A stretch of 30,830 bases of DNA, taken from JBHHYS01 sp046757645 (GTDB lineage Bacteria; Acidobacteriota; Terriglobia; Acidiferrales; 2-02-FULL-67-57). Made by a program: the position numbers and the translations under genes. The notes under the pieces are model-generated. The model searched no databases, was not told where the DNA came from, and worked only from the letters and a program-made list of their open reading frames with translations. The first letter of the stretch is position 1. Every line of letters begins with the position of its first letter. The stretch spans positions 1 through 30,830 of the forward strand of contig JBHHYS010000027.1 in the NCBI GenBank assembly GCA_046757645.1. The letters are read 5' to 3'. Positions 26,162-30,830 of this stretch are shown piece after piece.

Positions 26162-28441
26162 CTAGCCGGGGGCCGCAAGCATCGCCCTGACTTCCTTGGC
26201 TTTGGCCACTTCCAGGTTCAGCTCCAGAGCCCGTTGCAGCTGCCGGCGAGCTTCGTCTGCGCGCCCCTGCCTCCAGTAAGCCATGCCCAGGTGGTATCGG
26301 TAGGTAGCGCTCTGGGGCTCTTTCTCGACCGCTTCCCGCAACAACTCGACCGCCATCGGATAGAGCTGCTTCTGCCAATAGATCCATCCTAGGGTATCGC
26401 TAATCGCAGGCAAGTCTGGCTGCAGCCGGCGTGCCTTCTGAGCCAGACTCAAGGCCAAGTCCAGGTTCCCGCCGTGTTCCGCCAGGAGCCAGGCCAGATT
26501 GTTGGCCGCCACGGCCGAATTGGGATCTAGTTCCAACGCTTTCTCGTACGACCGCCGGGCTCTCTCGATGTCGCCACTCCGCTGGTAGAGACTCCCCAGA
26601 GCCAAGTAGCCGGGCACAAAGCCAGGCTGGGCTTCGAGCGCCTGCTGGTATTGAGCTATGGCTTCAGACAACTTGCCTTGCTGCTGATATATCTGGGCAA
26701 GCAGAAGCCGACCGGCCAAGAGCCTGGGATCAAGCCTGATTGCCTGTTGCAGGGCAGTCTGACTCTTCTCCCAATCTTTGCGCTTGAAGTACATAGACCC
26801 CAGCACCCCGTGGGCAGGCGCGCTTCTGGGGTGAGCGGCTAGGTACTCCTTCACCGCGGCCTCGGCGGCCGCCCATTGCTCGCGGCGAATGAGGATTTCC
26901 ACCAGGGCGTTGAGGGCGTCAACCAAGCCCGGATCGAGGGCCAGTGCTCGTTGGAACTCCTTCTCTGCCTCCGCCAGCTTTTCCTGCGCCGCATAAAAAA
27001 CGCCGACAGAATAGGCAACTTGCGCACTCTGCGGCTGCAAGCGGCGGGCAACTTCAAGTTCCCGACCGGCCTCCGCCAAACGCCCTTGAGCCATCAGCGT
27101 AGTCCCCAGCAACAAGTGACCCTCGGTTGAAAAAGGATTGAGACTGACGGCCCGGGCAGCCTCTTGAGCGGCCATCTTCCACTCTTGCTGTGCCAAAAAA
27201 ACTTGTGCCAAGAGCTGATGCGCTGATCCCCGCCCGGGGCTCAACCATAAGGATTGGTTTATTTCCGCCTTCGCCTGTGCCCAATTCCCTTGCCGAGCGT
27301 AGGCCAGACCCAAGTAGAGGTGCGCGTCGGCGGAATCCGACGCCAAGTCGAGAACCTGTCGGAGTTCAGAGACGGCGCCGGCGTGGTCGTTGCGCAGGAG
27401 GAGCAACCGGCCTTTAAACAGGCGCCCATCTACATCCCGCGGATTCTGGGCGAGCAATTCCCGAAGGAGTTTCTCCGCCTCCTCACTGCGACGCAGAGAG
27501 AGGTAAAGATCGATGACACGTTTCCGGTTCGTCCAATTCCTTGATTCCTTCTGAGTGCCAGCCAGATATTCTTCCAGGGCTCGCACAAAATCACCCCGAT
27601 TGCGATAGAAGTCCCCCAGTTGTGTGGAGAAATCACGGAATTCCTGGCTGCGCGCCCTGACGGAAGCCAAGATTTTCTCGGCCTCCGCGCGCCGTTCCAG
27701 CGCCAAGTTGAGGTCAACCATGGCGAGGAAGAGTTCGAGTGTAGTGGGATTGGATTCTACTGCCTTTTCCAGAACCCGAACCCCTGCGGGCAGGTCTCGC
27801 CGGAGACGCTGGAAGTTGGCCAGATTGAGGTAGGCCCTGACGTTCTTCGGATCCAGCTGAATCGATCGTTCAAAATTCTTCTTGGCTTCTCCAGTCTTGT
27901 TCAAGAGCATCTGAGCCAGAGCCAGGTTCTGATAGACATTTGACTCCTCCGCACGAAGCTCCACGACGCGTTGTAACAACTTCTCCGCCGCCGCGAAGTC
28001 CCGCCGGGCCATGCGCACCGCGGCCTGGATCTGAAGAGCCTCCACGTTGTCGGGATGCCTGCCCAGAACCTTCTCCGTTATCTCGATGGCCTCGTCGTAC
28101 TCGCGGGCCCCGACGTAGAGTTGCGCCAAGGCCAACTGAGCACCTTTGTGGGCGGGGTCCAACTCTACGGTTCGCAGCAACGCCTTGTAGGCGGTCGACC
28201 AGTCGTGCGCTCCCAGGCTCGCTTGCGCCAAGCCGAAGTGGGCTTCGACCAATTGGGGATCAATCTTGATTGCGTTGCGGAATTGAATTGCTGCCTCGGC
28301 GTACTTCTGCTCTTGCAGATACTTCTGCCCGCTCTCCCAAAACCGCGCCTTGGCGACGGCCGGATCCCGGACACAGCCAGCAACGGCCATAGCCACGAGC
28401 AGGCCAACTAGCAAAGCCTTACAATGGGCTCTCGGTAGCAT
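26162..28441 (-). CDS. prsT: PEP-CTERM system TPR-repeat lipoprotein (PrsT-like)
   Basis: The 759-residue protein starts with a lipoprotein signal (ALLVGLLVAMAVAGC, lipidated Cys23). It then consists almost wholly of tetratricopeptide repeats, about 20 of them, for example AIQFRNAIKIDPQLVEAHFG, AKKNFERSIQLDPKNVRAYL and ARRSYEKALELDPNSAVAAN. A giant TPR lipoprotein beside PEP-CTERM and polysaccharide genes is the hallmark of PrsT, thought to act in export or assembly of exopolysaccharide at the outer membrane. The family is usually nearer 900 residues, so a generic TPR lipoprotein is possible. ATG at 28441 follows AGGAAGGG. The upstream gene for a small membrane protein ends 75 bases away on the same strand. 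Confidence 0.85.
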   Translation of the reverse strand: MLPRAHCKALLVGLLVAMAVAGCVRDPAVAKARFWESGQKYLQEQKYAEAAIQFRNAIKIDPQLVEAHFGLAQASLGAHDWSTAYKALLRTVELDPAHKGAQLALAQLYVGAREYDEAIEITEKVLGRHPDNVEALQIQAAVRMARRDFAAAEKLLQRVVELRAEESNVYQNLALAQMLLNKTGEAKKNFERSIQLDPKNVRAYLNLANFQRLRRDLPAGVRVLEKAVESNPTTLELFLAMVDLNLALERRAEAEKILASVRARSQEFRDFSTQLGDFYRNRGDFVRALEEYLAGTQKESRNWTNRKRVIDLYLSLRRSEEAEKLLRELLAQNPRDVDGRLFKGRLLLLRNDHAGAVSELRQVLDLASDSADAHLYLGLAYARQGNWAQAKAEINQSLWLSPGRGSAHQLLAQVFLAQQEWKMAAQEAARAVSLNPFSTEGHLLLGTTLMAQGRLAEAGRELEVARRLQPQSAQVAYSVGVFYAAQEKLAEAEKEFQRALALDPGLVDALNALVEILIRREQWAAAEAAVKEYLAAHPRSAPAHGVLGSMYFKRKDWEKSQTALQQAIRLDPRLLAGRLLLAQIYQQQGKLSEAIAQYQQALEAQPGFVPGYLALGSLYQRSGDIERARRSYEKALELDPNSAVAANNLAWLLAEHGGNLDLALSLAQKARRLQPDLPAISDTLGWIYWQKQLYPMAVELLREAVEKEPQSATYRYHLGMAYWRQGRADEARRQLQRALELNLEVAKAKEVRAMLAAPG

Positions 28442-28516
28442 TTGGGCATACCCTTCCTGGGATCAGATGATGACACTTCAGCGCTCGGCCGCTCATAGGG
28501 CGCCAAAACAGGTAAC

Positions 28517-28984
28517 TCAAAACCTGAAATTGAGCGCAACGGCAGTCGCCGTCGTTCCCACCACGAAGGTTGGAACGAGCCGCTCCCACCGATGCCGACC
28601 CGCTCGGTGCAACAAATAAGAGGTGGCCAGCGTTCCCCCAAAGCCCAGGCCGAATGAATATGCGGCCATCGCGGCGTCGCTTTTTGCAAAGGGACGCACG
28701 ATAGGATTCATCTCGCGATAGCCGCGCTCGATCAACGTGCGCGTGGACCAATAGTCCAAACCCTGAGCCAGTAAGTTCACCCCATGAAGACCCAGATTTT
28801 TCTTGTCCCAGAAGGGGTGAAGCTCAGGAACCCGAGGTTCCTCAATCCGTCGTATAGAGGCAGCCCCCACAGCGCCTTCGCTTGCCAGGTGAGGCGCCAC
28901 GCGTTCCGGCGACTGCCCCCACAACGACGGGCAACCAGCGAAGAAGAGAAACGCTGCCAACCCCCTGGATACTTTGTTGACCAT
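28517..28984 (-). CDS. Small membrane protein, DUF5658-like
   Basis: The 155-residue product has an N-terminal hydrophobic signal (SRGLAAFLFFAGCPSLWG) with a borderline lipobox at Cys18. A polar linker follows, then a hydrophobic C-terminal half: LLAQGLDYWSTRTLIERGYR then EMNPIVRPF, and segments AMAAYSFGLGFGGTLATSYL and LVPTFVVGTTATAVALNF. The D-x-x-ST...G...E-x-NP pattern is that of small integral membrane proteins annotated as DUF5658; the function is unknown. ATG at 28984 follows GGGGGA and gives a sensible signal; the frame is open further upstream without features. It is 75 bases upstream of the PrsT-like gene and probably co-transcribed with it. Confidence 0.72.
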   Translation of the reverse strand: MVNKVSRGLAAFLFFAGCPSLWGQSPERVAPHLASEGAVGAASIRRIEEPRVPELHPFWDKKNLGLHGVNLLAQGLDYWSTRTLIERGYREMNPIVRPFAKSDAAMAAYSFGLGFGGTLATSYLLHRAGRHRWERLVPTFVVGTTATAVALNFRF

Positions 28985-29111
28985 GCGTTCCCCCGCCCGC
29001 GGACAAACTTCCTCTGCTGCGCTCCCTCTTTGACAGCTCGATTCGAGCGGTAGCAACTTTGGCTCCGAACCCGCTTTGGTCTGGAAACACCGGTGCGTTT
29101 GTATCCAGTTG

Positions 29112-29117
29112 ATTATA
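29112..29117 (-). promoter_or_regulatory. Possible -10 element upstream of the DUF5658-like / PrsT-like pair
   Basis: A perfect TATAAT on the minus strand lies about 130 bases upstream of the ATG at 28984, in an AT-richer part of the 248-bp gap before rfbB's end. No clear -35 is present at 17 bases, so support is modest. Confidence 0.3.
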
Positions 29118-29232
29118 AACACGTTAGGCTGTATAGGCCGCGGGGTTCCCACTCGTCTGTGGGATCCATTCTCCCTAGGTGTTTCACTGTGCAAAGACTT
29201 GCACTTTGGAAGGATTTCGGATACCGCGCAAG

Positions 29233-30312
<1,080 letters not shown>

Positions 30313-30322
30313 GGGGAGAGCT

Positions 30323-30778
30323 CTATTTCATCTTGATGGCCCAGTCGTAGGGCACGTCGCCGCTGCCGGGATCGACGCGGAACTCGTCTGGTTGCTCGTA
30401 GCGATAGACCTCGGTGGAGCAGTTAACCACCAGGGCTTCCTCGGCCCCCACGCACTTGAAGCCGTGCAGCACCCGCGCGGGGATTTGCACCAGGTGGGGG
30501 TTGTGCTCCCCGATAAAGAATTCGTTCACCTCGCCGCGGGTGGGCGACTCCTCTCGCCGGTCGTAGAGCACCAGCTTGATCATCCCCTTGATCACAGCGA
30601 AGTTGTCCACCTGCTTCTCGTGGTAGTGCCAGCCTTTCACCACCCCGGGGTGCGCCGTGGTCATGTAGAGCTGGCCGAAGTGCAGGAAGAGCTCGTCGTC
30701 GGAGCGCAGGATTTCCATCAGGCGCCCCCGCTCGTCGGGGATCACCCGCAGCCGCTTCACCCCCACCCCCTCAATCAT
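30323..30778 (-). CDS. dTDP-4-dehydrorhamnose 3,5-epimerase-like cupin protein
   Basis: The 151-residue protein is a shortened RmlC-type cupin. It begins VKRLRVIPDERGRLMEILRS, the usual RmlC opening, and has GVVKGWHYHEKQVDNFAVIK with the conserved active-site His, then KLVLYDRRE and VQIPARVLHGFKCVG. True RmlC proteins are about 180 residues with a longer C-terminus, so it may act on a different dTDP- or CDP-keto-sugar, or be a WxcM/FdtA-like relative. ATG at 30778 (AGGGA just upstream) is given; GTG at 30796 is an alternative. An open frame from the right edge to TGA at 30771 overlaps this start and could be the end of a preceding gene. It forms an operon with rfbB, 10 bases away. Confidence 0.85.
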   Translation of the reverse strand: MIEGVGVKRLRVIPDERGRLMEILRSDDELFLHFGQLYMTTAHPGVVKGWHYHEKQVDNFAVIKGMIKLVLYDRREESPTRGEVNEFFIGEHNPHLVQIPARVLHGFKCVGAEEALVVNCSTEVYRYEQPDEFRVDPGSGDVPYDWAIKMK

Positions 30779-30830
30779 CGTCCCTGCCTGCGGCACGGCT
30801 CCGGGCCGACGCCGGCGTCTGGTTGGCGCC

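Noticed and set aside
26049..26387. A minus-strand frame overlapping the end of the PrsT-like gene
   Set aside because: It is out of frame with a clear TPR protein for most of its length and shows no independent features.

Overview
The window looks like a chromosomal segment of an Acidobacteriota genome. The evidence is high GC, two exported von Willebrand factor A (VWFA) proteins of the type common in that phylum, abundant TPR proteins, PEP-CTERM (exosortase-sorted) proteins, Kdo genes that imply a Gram-negative outer membrane, and dispersed palindromic repeats. No rRNA, tRNA or CRISPR array was recognised.

Left part (1-9000). A truncated, AT-richer gene of unknown function enters from the left edge on the minus strand. 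It lies downstream of a minus-strand run kdsB - ada - pyrG - kdsA. PyrG makes the CTP that KdsB uses to activate Kdo, and KdsA makes Kdo-8-phosphate, so three of the four genes form one metabolic module; ada (alkylation repair) sits among them. About 365 bp between pyrG and kdsA is packed with palindromic repeats. Divergent from kdsB are two overlapping genes for exported VWFA proteins, followed by convergent deoB.

Middle (9050-18770). A recognisable promoter precedes uvrA. It is followed, with stop/start overlaps or short gaps, by three exported proteins (a TPR protein and two small unknowns) and then uvrC. The nucleotide excision genes therefore bracket an envelope gene set. A secreted S9 prolyl-oligopeptidase-type hydrolase follows.

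Right part (19000-29200). This is an exopolysaccharide/exosortase region in visible decay. It holds two intact PEP-CTERM proteins, an intact PrsT-type TPR lipoprotein, a small membrane protein and an anchor-D/FN3 lipoprotein. These are interleaved with a frameshifted PrsT-like remnant, a frameshifted PEP-CTERM remnant, a polyprenyl glycosylphosphotransferase split by a frameshift, fused relics of acpS and mfnB, and a 127-bp MITE-like element. No exosortase gene is in the window. A possible sigma-54 promoter lies upstream of one PEP-CTERM gene.

Right end (29230-30830). rfbB (dTDP-glucose 4,6-dehydratase) and an RmlC-like cupin epimerase form a minus-strand nucleotide-sugar operon that probably continues beyond the edge.

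The most notable observations are the acpS/mfnB relic, the MITE-like element, the PEP-CTERM and PrsT remnants, the uvrA-to-uvrC envelope operon, and the in-frame repeat inside uvrA.
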